Positions 15,921 to 23,856 of a stretch of DNA of 64,000 bases are shown piece after piece. Source of the stretch: RGIG8785 sp045655245 (GTDB lineage: Bacteria > Bacillota > Clostridia > RGIG8785); contig JAZOOX010000014.1 of NCBI GenBank assembly GCA_045655245.1, positions 1-64,000 of the forward strand, read 5' to 3'. A program made the position numbers and the translations under genes. Each line of letters opens with the position of its first letter. Positions within the stretch are counted from its first letter, which is position 1. The notes under the pieces are model-generated. The model saw nothing but the letters and a program-made list of their open reading frames with translations. It searched no databases and was not told where the DNA came from.

Positions 15921-16358
15921 TTAAGTATCGGCATATGCCGAAGTTGGATTGTAAAAACAATGCTTCCCGATGCGGATGACGAACTCTCCTACCTCGGACG
16001 GGAAGTTCTGGCGGCAGGAGGGGGCAAAGGGGTTGAAATACCACAGGGCGTAGCCCAGGTTGGTCAGTCGGTTCCCCGCGATGGCCCAGTCGGCGATGTT
16101 CAAGTGGACATCGGTGGGGCGCATATTATAGATGTTTTGCGGGTTGTATCGGCCGTTTAAGCTTTCCCGCACGCAATCGAACTGACCTTCCTGAAAGATG
16201 GTAGCGCGAATGGTGGGTTCTAACCGCCCGTATTCCCCGTAAGTGACGCGGACGCGGTTCATTACCACCGAGGCGACAGCTTTCATTCCGTCGTCCCCTT
16301 CGCCTCCAGCTTCGCACAGAATGATACGTGCTAACAGTTCCCGTTCGGACAATGCCAC
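15921..16358 (-). CDS. cwlJ: Cell wall hydrolase CwlJ (SleB family)
   Basis: A 145-residue SleB/Hydrolase_2-domain enzyme without signal peptide, like CwlJ. The catalytic region L-L-A-R-I-I-L-C-E-A-G-G-E-G-D-D-G and A-V-A-S-V-V-M-N-R-V are clear. CwlJ degrades the spore cortex during germination, triggered by Ca-dipicolinate. GTG start at 16358, 6 bases after AAGGAGGGG; an open frame runs further up but into the terminator of the preceding unit. A CATACCTT element about 20 bases upstream resembles the -10 of sporulation sigma factors, but no -35 was convincing. Confidence 0.9.
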   Translation of the reverse strand: MALSERELLARIILCEAGGEGDDGMKAVASVVMNRVRVTYGEYGRLEPTIRATIFQEGQFDCVRESLNGRYNPQNIYNMRPTDVHLNIADWAIAGNRLTNLGYALWYFNPFAPSCRQNFPSEVGEFVIRIGKHCFYNPTSAYADT

Positions 16359-16400
16359 ATTGACCCCCTCCTTGGTAGAAGGTATGAAAAAGAGCAATAA

Positions 16401-16425
16401 AAAAGAACCCCGAAGGGTTCTTTTT
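16401..16425 (-). terminator. Terminator after the oadB-like operon
   Basis: Stem AAAAGAACCC/GGGTTCTTTT with a 4-base loop; on the minus strand it follows directly on the stop codon of the small subunit and ends in TTTTTTATT. Confidence 0.88.
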
Positions 16426-16555
16426 AGGATTTAGACTTGGTGAATCGTGCCAGCAGGTACATCACGATGACCATAACGGCGGTAGCGATGAAGATGCCCA
16501 GCATGCCTTTGCCCATAATGGGGAGGGTTTGTAAAAATGCATTGACGTTTATCAT
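16424..16555 (-). CDS. Small single-span membrane protein, OadG-like
   Basis: A 43-residue protein with a single hydrophobic segment (about residues 14-36) followed by a basic tail ending K-S-K-S. Its start overlaps the stop of the oadB-like gene by 4 bp (ATGA), so the two are translationally coupled. Decarboxylase gamma subunits are small single-span proteins in the same operons, hence the tentative name, but this one lacks the usual C-terminal domain and could be a dedicated partner of the transporter. Confidence 0.7.
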   Translation of the reverse strand: MINVNAFLQTLPIMGKGMLGIFIATAVMVIVMYLLARFTKSKS

Positions 16556-17667
16556 AACAGACCTCCTACAATATTCAGAATCAGACCCCCTGCGATAACA
16601 GAAGCAATCTGACCCGAGACGTTAACACCGACAGTATGCATCAGCAAGAAGTTCTGGGGGTCTTCGGCAAGGCCCATCTTATGCACCACGCGGGAGGACA
16701 TGGGGAATGCCGAGATGCCTGCCGCACCAATCATGGGGTTTAATTTCTTGCCTTCGGGCAGGAAAATATTGATGAGTTTGGCAAACATTACGCCGCCAAC
16801 GGTATCGAAGATAAAGGCGACCAGTCCCAGTCCCATAATCAGCAGGGTTTCGGGGGTTAAGAACATCTCTGCCTGCATTTTGAAGGCGATGGTGATTCCC
16901 AAGAAGAGGGTGACCAGGTTGGCGAGGACTTTTTGTGCGGTTTCGGACAAGCTACCCAGTACACCACATTCGCGAATGAGGTTACCGAACATCAGGAAGC
17001 CGATTAAGGCAACCGATTCGGGAGAGACCAGACCGGTGATGACCGTGATAATAATGGGGAAGAGGATGCGGGTCAGGCGGGAGACCTCTTTGGGTTGATA
17101 GGGCATCCGAATCAACCGTTCTTTGCGGGTGGTGCAAAGGCGGATGACGGGCGGCTGAATGATGGGGACCAGTGCCATGTACGAGTATGCCGCGACGGTG
17201 ATGGCACCCATATAGTTTGAGCCGAAGTGGTTGGCAACGAAGATGGAGGTGGGGCCGTCTGCCGCGCCGATGATGGCGATGGAAGCGGCATCCTTCAGCT
17301 CAAAGCCAAAGAGCGACGCCAGGGACAGGGTTAAGAAGATACCGAACTGTGCGGCGGCGCCGAAGAGCATCAGTTTGGGGTTGGACAGCAAGGGCCCGAA
17401 ATCGATCATAGCACCGATGCCGATGAAGAGTAACAGGGGGAAAAGTTCATTGGCGATACCGGCATTAAAGAGTACGGTTAACGGTCCTGTTTCAGAGACG
17501 GCACCCGATAAGGGCAGGTTTGCCAGGATAGCGCCGAAGCCGATGGGCAGGAGCAGGGTGGGTTCCATATCCCGTGCGATGGCAAGGTAAATCAAGACAC
17601 CGCCGATGGCCCACATTACCACCATCTGCCAGGTCAGTTCGGAAACTGCAGTTAACAAGAATTCCAT
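16552..17667 (-). CDS. Na+-translocating decarboxylase beta subunit family (OadB/GcdB)
   Basis: A 371-residue multispan protein of the OadB/GcdB/MmdB family; G-A-A-D-G-P-T-S-I-F is the conserved segment carrying the membrane aspartate of the Na+ path and G-A-A-G-I-S-A-F-P-M-S-S is the second re-entrant motif. Known members couple decarboxylation to Na+ export with carboxyltransferase and biotin subunits. No such subunits are encoded near this gene, and the leader is a Mn2+-type riboswitch, so an independent role as cation transporter is plausible. RBS AAAGGATG. Confidence 0.88.
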   Translation of the reverse strand: MEFLLTAVSELTWQMVVMWAIGGVLIYLAIARDMEPTLLLPIGFGAILANLPLSGAVSETGPLTVLFNAGIANELFPLLLFIGIGAMIDFGPLLSNPKLMLFGAAAQFGIFLTLSLASLFGFELKDAASIAIIGAADGPTSIFVANHFGSNYMGAITVAAYSYMALVPIIQPPVIRLCTTRKERLIRMPYQPKEVSRLTRILFPIIITVITGLVSPESVALIGFLMFGNLIRECGVLGSLSETAQKVLANLVTLFLGITIAFKMQAEMFLTPETLLIMGLGLVAFIFDTVGGVMFAKLINIFLPEGKKLNPMIGAAGISAFPMSSRVVHKMGLAEDPQNFLLMHTVGVNVSGQIASVIAGGLILNIVGGLL

Positions 17668-17700
17668 AGAAACATCCTTTCTTTTAAAACAGGGAATAAA

Positions 17701-17813
17701 AAAGACCCCTACCGTCCCGTGACGGTAAAAGTCTTGTCACTTGGTGCAGAGGCGGGCAAACGCCGACTTGACGCCGTCTGCAACGGAAGGTCCGTTGACT
17801 ACTCCCTTTTACT
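17701..17813 (-). ncRNA. yybP-ykoY (Mn2+) riboswitch with terminator
   Basis: On the minus strand the leader shows the family's hallmarks in order: AAAGGGAGTAG, a hairpin AACGGA/TCCGTT, a GCGTCAA segment, a second arm and CAAGACTTTTACC. Stem P1 pairs GTAAAAG with CTTTTAC. The same 3' strand also forms a terminator, AAGACTTTTACCGTC with GACGGTAGGGGTCTT plus T-run, so P1 and terminator exclude each other. Metal binding should stabilise P1 and allow read-through: an ON switch. In other bacteria this class senses Mn2+ and controls Mn2+ export genes. Confidence 0.83.
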
Positions 17814-17819
17814 GGGGAC

Positions 17820-17848
17820 ATTATACCACGGTTGTTTGGCAAAATCAA
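17820..17848 (-). promoter_or_regulatory. Sigma-A promoter of the riboswitch leader
   Basis: On the minus strand: TTGATT (17848-17843), 17-bp spacer ending CGTGG, TATAAT (17825-17820). It is divergent from the folC promoter; the two -35 boxes are 16 bp apart. Confidence 0.88.
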
Positions 17849-17863
17849 GCATTTTTTGTCGAA

Positions 17864-17892
17864 TTGACAAACGACGGCAGTAATGGTAAAAT
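17864..17892 (+). promoter_or_regulatory. Sigma-A promoter of folC
   Basis: TTGACA (17864-17869), 17-bp spacer ending AATGG, TAAAAT (17887-17892). Confidence 0.88.
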
Positions 17893-17917
17893 AAAAAGAA
17901 GAAAAAGGAGCGGTTTT

Positions 17918-19111
17918 ATGACAGGCGAAAGTGCAGTTTTAGAATTAACCAACCTGCCGAAAACGGTGGGAGCACCTACATTAGAACGGATGGTACGCAT
18001 CCTGGACGCTTTGGGAAATCCCCAGGAAGGTCCCGGGGTTATCCATATTGCGGGGACCAACGGGAAAGGCTCGGTTGCCGCTATGATTGCCGAGATGCTT
18101 CGTGCCGACGGGTACAAGGTGGGGATGTTTATTTCGCCTTACATTCACTCTTTTTACGAACGGATACAGGTGGACGGGAAACCCATTCCTGCCGAGGTTT
18201 TGGCGCGGCTGTGGGAACGGGTACGTCCTTTGGCACCGGATGCAGTAGCCTTTGAAGCGGTGACTGCAATAGGGTTTTTGTACTTTGCCGAGGAAGCCTG
18301 CGACTATGTGGTTTTGGAAACAGGGTTGGGGGGGCGGTTTGACGCCACCAACACGGTCAAAAAGCCGCTGCTGTCGGTACTGACTCATATTGATTTGGAT
18401 CACACCGAAATTTTGGGGGAAAGGATCGAACAGATCGCCGCTGAAAAGTGCGGTATCTTAAGAAAAAACGGTGTGGCGGTTACTACGCCCTGTCAGAACC
18501 CCGATGCCTTAAAAGTGATTCAAGAACATTGTGACGCATTGGATGTGGCGTTGCAGATTGCGCCTTCTGCCGTTGTTTTGCGGGAAGAACGGGGCGTCCT
18601 TGAGCTGGAATGGGAAGGATCGGTATATTCCTTGGGGATGACCGCTTATTATCAGGCGGAAAACGCCGCCACCGCTCTTTGCGCAGGGTCCCTTTTAGGG
18701 ATTTCTCCCGATGCGAAGGAACAAGGGTTGCGCCTTGCCCGTCAGCCGGGGCGGTTTGAATGGGTGACACCCGGGTTGGTGTTGGACGGTGCTCACAACC
18801 CCAACGGCATTAAAGGTTTGTGTGAGAGTCTGCGCCGTGTGACCCGCCCCCGAGAGGTCTGCGTGGTGCTGGGGATGCTTCCCGATAAGGAGCGGTTGTC
18901 CGCGCTGCCGTTATTGGCGGAAGTGGCGGAGGAGCTGATCGTTGTGCCTGTGCATACTCCGCGAGGGGATGACGGAAGACCGCTTTTTGAAGAGGCGCAA
19001 CAATATTTTCCAAAGGTTTCTTACTGTGACTACGCCAAAAAGGCGATTTCGATGACCGACAAGCCCGTGGTTTGTGTCTGCGGTTCGTTGTATTTATTAG
19101 GAGAAGTTTAA
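17918..19111 (+). CDS. folC: Folylpolyglutamate synthase / dihydrofolate synthase
   Basis: A 397-residue Mur-ligase-fold enzyme that adds glutamates to folates and may also join dihydropteroate and glutamate. The ATP loop G-T-N-G-K-G-S is at residues 46-52 and the family signature L-E-T-G-L-G-G-R-F-D-A-T-N follows around residue 130-145; L-D-G-A-H-N-P-N marks the C-terminal domain. The open frame extends far upstream through the divergent promoters; ATG 17918 with AAAGGAG is the real start. Precedes the spoIIA operon with no functional link apparent. Confidence 0.94.
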   Translation: MTGESAVLELTNLPKTVGAPTLERMVRILDALGNPQEGPGVIHIAGTNGKGSVAAMIAEMLRADGYKVGMFISPYIHSFYERIQVDGKPIPAEVLARLWERVRPLAPDAVAFEAVTAIGFLYFAEEACDYVVLETGLGGRFDATNTVKKPLLSVLTHIDLDHTEILGERIEQIAAEKCGILRKNGVAVTTPCQNPDALKVIQEHCDALDVALQIAPSAVVLREERGVLELEWEGSVYSLGMTAYYQAENAATALCAGSLLGISPDAKEQGLRLARQPGRFEWVTPGLVLDGAHNPNGIKGLCESLRRVTRPREVCVVLGMLPDKERLSALPLLAEVAEELIVVPVHTPRGDDGRPLFEEAQQYFPKVSYCDYAKKAISMTDKPVVCVCGSLYLLGEV

Positions 19112-19131
19112 GCATCGACAACTTTCGATGG

Positions 19132-19158
19132 ATTGTACGGCGGGAAGTTTAGTACAAT
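19132..19158. promoter_or_regulatory. Inverted repeat / promoter region of spoIIA operon
   Basis: Perfect 7-bp arms ATTGTAC and GTACAAT separated by 13 bp in the 68-bp gap before spoIIAA. The right arm includes a TACAAT -10 box (19153-19158); the -35 (TGGATT region) is poor. A second small inverted repeat CATCGA/TCGATG lies just upstream (19113-19130). In Bacillus this operon uses sigma-H and Spo0A; no clear sigma-H promoter was found, so the site is a candidate operator. Confidence 0.45.
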
Positions 19159-19179
19159 GGTCGAAAGGAGGCGAAGCGG

Positions 19180-19527
19180 ATGCGCGTCAGAATTGAAGTA
19201 AAAAAACGTGCGTTACTGGCGACCCTGATGGGGGAGCTGGACCATCACGCGGCGACCAAGCTCAGGGAACGGTTTGACCGCGAACTGGCCGACCGCAAAA
19301 TTAAGACGTTGGTTGTGGATCTGAATCAGGTCGGGTTTATGGACAGTTCGGGAATCGGACTTTTGATCGGCCGCTACCGACAGATGAAGTTGTTGGGCGG
19401 GGAGATGCGGATTGTGTCTTCCGACAAAGCGGTTTCACGGATGCTTACCGTTTCGGGGATCAAGAAGCTGGTCAAGGTCTACCGCAATGTAAACGATGCC
19501 TTAAAGGAGGGTGCGGCCTGTGAATGA
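19180..19527 (+). CDS. spoIIAA: Anti-sigma F factor antagonist SpoIIAA
   Basis: A 115-residue STAS-domain protein. The phosphorylation motif M-D-S-S-G-I-G is at residues 54-60; S57 is the residue equivalent to the serine phosphorylated by SpoIIAB and dephosphorylated by SpoIIE. Unphosphorylated SpoIIAA binds SpoIIAB and frees sigma F in the forespore. RBS AAGGAGG. First gene of a canonical spoIIAA-spoIIAB-sigF operon; overlaps spoIIAB by 8 bp. Confidence 0.96.
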   Translation: MRVRIEVKKRALLATLMGELDHHAATKLRERFDRELADRKIKTLVVDLNQVGFMDSSGIGLLIGRYRQMKLLGGEMRIVSSDKAVSRMLTVSGIKKLVKVYRNVNDALKEGAACE

Positions 19528-19930
19528 AATGAAAGTTTCTTTTTTATCCCGTTCGGAAAATGAGGCCTTTGCCCGTACGGCTGTTGCTGCCTTTGCGGCG
19601 ACTGTTGACCCGACGGTAGAACAGTTAAACGAGGTCAAGACTGCGGTTTCCGAGGCAGTGACCAACGCCATCGTCCACGGCTACGGCAACGACCGCGGCT
19701 GGGTGACGGTTGAAACCAAGCTGGACGGACGGAGGTTGATTTTAACGGTAACCGACGAGGGGTGTGGCATTGCTGATGTTCCCCGTGCCATGGAACCTCT
19801 ATATACCAGCAAACCCGAAGAAGAACGCTCGGGCATTGGGTTTACGGTGATGCAAACCTTCACCGACCGTCTTGAGGTACAGTCGGCGGTGGGCAAGGGT
19901 ACCATCGTGACCATGGAAAAGCAGTTATAA
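19520..19930 (+). CDS. spoIIAB: Anti-sigma F factor / kinase SpoIIAB
   Basis: A 136-residue GHKL-fold ATPase-kinase. N-box E46-x-x-x-N50 (S-E-A-V-T-N-A), G1 box D-E-G-C-G-I (79-84) and G2 region S-G-I-G-F-T-V-M (104-111) are intact. It holds sigma F inactive and phosphorylates SpoIIAA. GTG at 19520, 9 bases after GGAGGGTG, gives an N-terminus M-N-E-M-K aligned with other SpoIIAB proteins. Its stop directly abuts the sigF start codon. Confidence 0.96.
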   Translation: MNEMKVSFLSRSENEAFARTAVAAFAATVDPTVEQLNEVKTAVSEAVTNAIVHGYGNDRGWVTVETKLDGRRLILTVTDEGCGIADVPRAMEPLYTSKPEEERSGIGFTVMQTFTDRLEVQSAVGKGTIVTMEKQL

Positions 19931-20611
19931 ATGGGGGCGCAGGAGTTGCGCCTGGCGCTTTTACAAGCGGCACGGTCGGGTGACCGTGAGGCGGAGGAAG
20001 CGTTTGTTTCACAAAATCTGGGTCTGGTTCACGGGTTGGTGTCCCGTTTTGCGGGGGTGCACGACCGCGAGGAACTGTTCCAAGTCGGGTGTATGGGGTT
20101 GCTCCGTGCAGTCCGACGGTTTGACTTTACATACGAAGTGGCTTTTTCCACCTATGCCGTCCCCGTGATTTTAGGGGAGATTCGGCAGTTTCTGCGAGGC
20201 GACGGGACCGTGCATGTCAGTCGTAGTGCGCGGGAACGCGGGGCGCAGGTCGCCCGCGGGACAGAGCGGCTGACCCGTGAGTTAGGGCGTCCGCCTACCG
20301 TCTCTGAACTGGCAGAGGAGTTGGGAATGACCCCTTTTGAGGTGGCGGAAGCCGAGGCGGGGCGGCAGGTGCTCCCCTTAAGCGATTGGGAGCAAAGCCT
20401 GTCAGTGCGGGATGCCGACCCTGCGGAGCGGGTGGATCTTCGTCGTGCCCTTGCAGCTTTGCCTGAAAAGGAGCGGCAGGTGTTGGTCCTGCGGTTTTGG
20501 CGGGATTGTACGCAAGGAGATGTAGGTCAACGACTGGGTGTTTCACAGACACAGGTTTCCCGCTGGGAGCGGAGCGCAATTAAACGAATGCAAAGGATGT
20601 TGGAAGAATGA
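19931..20611 (+). CDS. sigF: RNA polymerase sigma-F factor
   Basis: A 226-residue sigma-70 family factor, the first forespore-specific factor. Region 2 is seen in E-E-L-F-Q-V-G-C-M-G-L-L-R-A-V-R-R-F-D and F-S-T-Y-A-V-P-V-I-L-G-E-I; region 4 in R-F-W-R-D-C-T-Q-G-D-V-G-Q-R-L-G-V-S-Q, ending with the usual S-R-W-E-R-x-x-I-K. ATG follows the spoIIAB stop with no gap. The TGA overlaps the prmA start codon (ATGA), so prmA belongs to the same operon. Confidence 0.96.
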   Translation: MGAQELRLALLQAARSGDREAEEAFVSQNLGLVHGLVSRFAGVHDREELFQVGCMGLLRAVRRFDFTYEVAFSTYAVPVILGEIRQFLRGDGTVHVSRSARERGAQVARGTERLTRELGRPPTVSELAEELGMTPFEVAEAEAGRQVLPLSDWEQSLSVRDADPAERVDLRRALAALPEKERQVLVLRFWRDCTQGDVGQRLGVSQTQVSRWERSAIKRMQRMLEE

Positions 20612-21573
20612 ACTGGAAAGAAGTTAGCATTGCCACAACTACCGAAGGAATCGAGGTTGTGACAGGAAATTTACTGATGATTGGCATTAATGGTGCGTCG
20701 GTCACCGACAGTCGGGACTTTGAGGCGTTTTTGAACCATACCGAAACTTACTGGGATGCGGTAGAGGACGAGCTGATGGTCTTGCGGGACTGCGAGACCC
20801 AGGTGACGGTCTACCTTCCCGAGGACGAGCAAGGAGAGGCACAACTCCGTGACTTGGACGAGATGCTTGCCCATTTAAAGAATGAAGATACCACGGGGGT
20901 ATACGGACGCTTGGAGCGGACGGTAACTGTCGTGCGGGAAGAGGACTGGGCAAACGAGTGGCGAAAGTATTTTAAACCCTTTACCGTAGGAGAACGGTTG
21001 CTGGTCAAACCGTCTTGGGAAGAGTTGGACGTTCCCACCGATCGCATTGTATTAGAAATAGATCCCGCTTCCAGCTTCGGTACGGGGCAGCATCATACCA
21101 CCCAGTTGTGCATGGAACTGATGGAAGGTTTAGACTGGTCGGATGCCCGTTTGTTGGATGTGGGTACGGGCAGTGGCATCCTTGCCATTACGGGATTGCT
21201 CCTGGGTGCGAAGTCCGCCAGGGGCATTGATATTGACCTTCATGCAGTGGAGACGTCGATTGAAAATGTCCGTAAGAATGTGGGTGTGAATGCGGCTTAT
21301 GAAGGGTTTTGCGGCGACATTGTTGCCGACCGTGCTTTGCAGGAACAGGTCTGTGGACAGTACGAGGTCATCACGGCAAATATTATTGCCGATGTGATCA
21401 TCGGTCTGACCGACACCTTTATCACAAACTTGAAAAAAGACGGAATTTTGATTGTGTCAGGCATCATTGACGACCGCGCTGACGAGGTGGAGGACACCTT
21501 GAAAACTGCAGGGTTCCGATTGATTGAAAGAACGGCTCAGGGCGGCTGGGTCGCAATGGAATTTACCCGATAA
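20608..21573 (+). CDS. prmA: Ribosomal protein L11 methyltransferase
   Basis: A 321-residue class I SAM-dependent methyltransferase with an N-terminal substrate-recognition domain and motif I L-L-D-V-G-T-G-S-G-I-L-A-I around residue 187-199; N-I-I-A-D-V-I provides the Asn-rich motif typical of PrmA. It trimethylates lysines of L11. Located as the fourth gene of the spoIIA operon through a 4-bp overlap, which is unusual since PrmA is not a sporulation protein. Confidence 0.93.
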   Translation: MNWKEVSIATTTEGIEVVTGNLLMIGINGASVTDSRDFEAFLNHTETYWDAVEDELMVLRDCETQVTVYLPEDEQGEAQLRDLDEMLAHLKNEDTTGVYGRLERTVTVVREEDWANEWRKYFKPFTVGERLLVKPSWEELDVPTDRIVLEIDPASSFGTGQHHTTQLCMELMEGLDWSDARLLDVGTGSGILAITGLLLGAKSARGIDIDLHAVETSIENVRKNVGVNAAYEGFCGDIVADRALQEQVCGQYEVITANIIADVIIGLTDTFITNLKKDGILIVSGIIDDRADEVEDTLKTAGFRLIERTAQGGWVAMEFTR

Positions 21574-21585
21574 GGGGGACAAAAG

Positions 21586-23325
21586 ATGAAAGAATGGTTA
21601 AAGACCCTCCGCGACGGATGGCGGCGGGCAAAACAGTTTTCTTGCAGTCGGCGGAACAAGTCGGTAAAGGAGTTGTTGGGAATTTTCCGCGATCCCATCC
21701 GTGCATCGGCATTGCCTCTTTTGGGTGGGTTGGTGCTTTTGTTACTGGCGGCGGGAGCGGATGTTATTGCTCCGAAACTGCAGGAAGCGGTTATCGACAG
21801 TGTAGTGGAAAAGAGCGGACTGAACCAAACCCTTTTGTTTGGCGCAGGGGTAGCATTGCTCGCCCTGGGGGCGTTGCTTTTTCGAACCCTATCCGATTTC
21901 CAACTGCACCGCTCGGAAAACAAACTGATTTTAAAAATACAGACCCAGGTCTTTTCATATTTATTGGGTTTGCCCAAGACCTACTTTGACGGCAAGGAAA
22001 AGGATGGCATCATCAACCGCGTGTCGGCTGACATTTACGGGATGCGGAGCGTTCTGGCGGTGGTGCTTCACTTCTGCGGACAGATTCCCACCTTGCTGGT
22101 CAGCGCAGGGTTCCTGATTGCCAAGCATCCTGTGGTGGCGCTGTGGTCGTTGTTACCGCTACCCGTCTTTTTTGGGCTTTCCTATATCATCGGGCGCCGT
22201 ACCCGTGCCCTTGCCTATTTGGCAGCAGACGAGCGTGCGGGAGTCTACGGCGTTATCGCCGAGTCGGTTAAGGGTTCGACCCTGATCAAGACTGACGGAG
22301 AGCAGGCGGGACAGGTTAAAAAGTTGGAACGCCGCGGCGAGCAGAATCGTCGGATCATGCTGGAGCAACGGGCTTTCGGCAGTCTGATGCGATTTTTGGG
22401 CGGGCTTTTCCAAAACGGCAGCAAATTGCTGGTGTTCGGCTTCGGTTTTTATATGATGTATCGGGGTGAGCTGACCCTGGGCGGCGTGGTAGCAATGTCC
22501 ACCTATATCGGGATGGTTTACAGTCCTGCCCAAGCCATTGCCCGTGGTATCCTCACCTTGCAGGACGGCTTGACCGCATTAGAACGGGTAGCGGAGTTCT
22601 ATGAGGTTCAGCCTGAGGATGTACAAAGCGGCCAGACCGCCGAAACGTTACGGGGGGAACTGACCTTTGACAAGGTTTCCTTTTCTTATGGGCAGGAACC
22701 TGTGCTGAAAGAGGTTTCCTTTGCTCTTGCCCCCGGAAAGATGCATTATCTGGTCGGTGAAAGCGGCGTGGGCAAGAGTACCCTGCTCAGCTTGATTTTA
22801 TGTCTGTACCGCCCTCATACGGGAAAGATTTTCTTTGACGGTGTTGACCAAAAAGATTATGCCATCGAGAGTTTAAGACGGCGGATCGCCTATGTTTCTC
22901 AGGAATCCGTTTTCTTTTCGGGGACGGTCGCTGATAATTTGGCGGCACAAACAGGAGCTGACCGTAAAAGGATTATTACGGCGGCGGAGACAGCAAAGAT
23001 CCATCAGCGGATTTGCGGGTTGCCCGACGGGTATGATACGGTGCTGGAAAGCGGCGCACCCCTTTTTTCCCAGGGAGAACGCCAACGATTGAGTCTGGCA
23101 AGGGCGCTTTTGCGGGATGCGGATATCTATGTAGTGGACGAACCAACGGCGGCATTAGACCCTGTAAATCGTGACGAGATACTGGCGGTATTGGATCGCC
23201 TTGCCGAGAACAAGACGGTGCTGGTGGTCACTCACCAGTTAAATATGATCCCTGGAGGGACGCAGGTTCTTCGCCTAAAAGACGGTGCGCTTTTGGAGGT
23301 GTCGGCAGATGAGACGATCCTTTGA
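21586..23325 (+). CDS. ABC exporter, fused permease and ATPase
   Basis: A 579-residue type IV ABC half-exporter: six hydrophobic segments in the first 320 residues, then an ATPase domain with Walker A G-E-S-G-V-G-K-S-T (about 391-399), a variant signature F-S-Q-G-E-R-Q-R-L and Walker B V-V-D-E-P-T-A-A-L-D. No N-terminal C39 peptidase domain. It lies 12 bp after prmA and overlaps the S26 peptidase-like gene by 17 bp. Given the peptide-maturation genes downstream, export of the modified peptide is likely, but lipid or drug export cannot be excluded. Confidence 0.9.
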   Translation: MKEWLKTLRDGWRRAKQFSCSRRNKSVKELLGIFRDPIRASALPLLGGLVLLLLAAGADVIAPKLQEAVIDSVVEKSGLNQTLLFGAGVALLALGALLFRTLSDFQLHRSENKLILKIQTQVFSYLLGLPKTYFDGKEKDGIINRVSADIYGMRSVLAVVLHFCGQIPTLLVSAGFLIAKHPVVALWSLLPLPVFFGLSYIIGRRTRALAYLAADERAGVYGVIAESVKGSTLIKTDGEQAGQVKKLERRGEQNRRIMLEQRAFGSLMRFLGGLFQNGSKLLVFGFGFYMMYRGELTLGGVVAMSTYIGMVYSPAQAIARGILTLQDGLTALERVAEFYEVQPEDVQSGQTAETLRGELTFDKVSFSYGQEPVLKEVSFALAPGKMHYLVGESGVGKSTLLSLILCLYRPHTGKIFFDGVDQKDYAIESLRRRIAYVSQESVFFSGTVADNLAAQTGADRKRIITAAETAKIHQRICGLPDGYDTVLESGAPLFSQGERQRLSLARALLRDADIYVVDEPTAALDPVNRDEILAVLDRLAENKTVLVVTHQLNMIPGGTQVLRLKDGALLEVSADETIL

Positions 23326-23752
23326 CAGCCTTTCGATTTCTGCCGCAAAAGAGATCCTGACAGCGGTGTTGGCGACAGGGAACCGGTTTCGGTTCACCGC
23401 CCACGGGGTCAGTATGAGTCCGTTCATCCGTGACGGAGACACTGTGGAGTTGGCGCCCGTTCAAAAGATTCGGCTGGGGGATATCCTTCTGGCAGAAAAG
23501 AATGGGCGGTTGTTGCTCCACCGCGCCGTGGCAATCAAAAAGGATACGGTGCTTTTAAAAGGGGATAATTTGAGTACTCCCGACGGGTGGTTTCGAAAAA
23601 AAGAAATTTTTGCAGTTGCCGTTAAGGTGAGTCATCACCAAGTGCACCAAAAATGGGGACTGGAGCGATTTTCGAAAACAGCGGCAGTGCTTTCTCGGTA
23701 CAATTTTTTGCGAAAAGCTGCTGTTTTTGGCGCAAAGTTTTTAAAAAAGTAA
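23309..23752 (+). CDS. S26-type signal peptidase-like protein (Ser/His)
   Basis: A 147-residue protein with G-V-S-M-S-P (serine S35), L-R-L-G-D-like I-R-L-G-D-I-L, L-L-L-H-R (H71) and K-G-D-N (83-86). A histidine in place of the usual lysine is the SipW/ER-type signal peptidase arrangement. There is no membrane anchor at the N-terminus. S24/S26 proteins of this size accompany several peptide-natural-product clusters; it could trim the leader or process the secreted protein encoded next. ATG 23309 with TTGGAGGTG; a TTG/ATG upstream in frame lacks an RBS. Confidence 0.78.
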   Translation: MRRSFDSLSISAAKEILTAVLATGNRFRFTAHGVSMSPFIRDGDTVELAPVQKIRLGDILLAEKNGRLLLHRAVAIKKDTVLLKGDNLSTPDGWFRKKEIFAVAVKVSHHQVHQKWGLERFSKTAAVLSRYNFLRKAAVFGAKFLKK

Positions 23753-23761
23753 AAAGAACTA

Positions 23762-23790
23762 TTGACAATCAGAAAAAATGAATGTATAAT
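23762..23790 (+). promoter_or_regulatory. Sigma-A promoter of the secreted-protein/maturase genes
   Basis: Consensus TTGACA (23762-23767), 17-bp spacer, TATAAT (23785-23790). The leader of about 60 nt contains a small hairpin ATCCA/TGGAT. Confidence 0.92.
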
Positions 23791-23856
23791 GTGATTATCA
23801 AAATCCATCGTTGGATGTATTATGTTGTTTGATACAATTCTGGGAGGTAATGTAAA

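Noticed and set aside
17741..17917. N-terminal extension of folC
   Set aside because: Crosses the divergent riboswitch and both promoters; ATG 17918 has a clear RBS.
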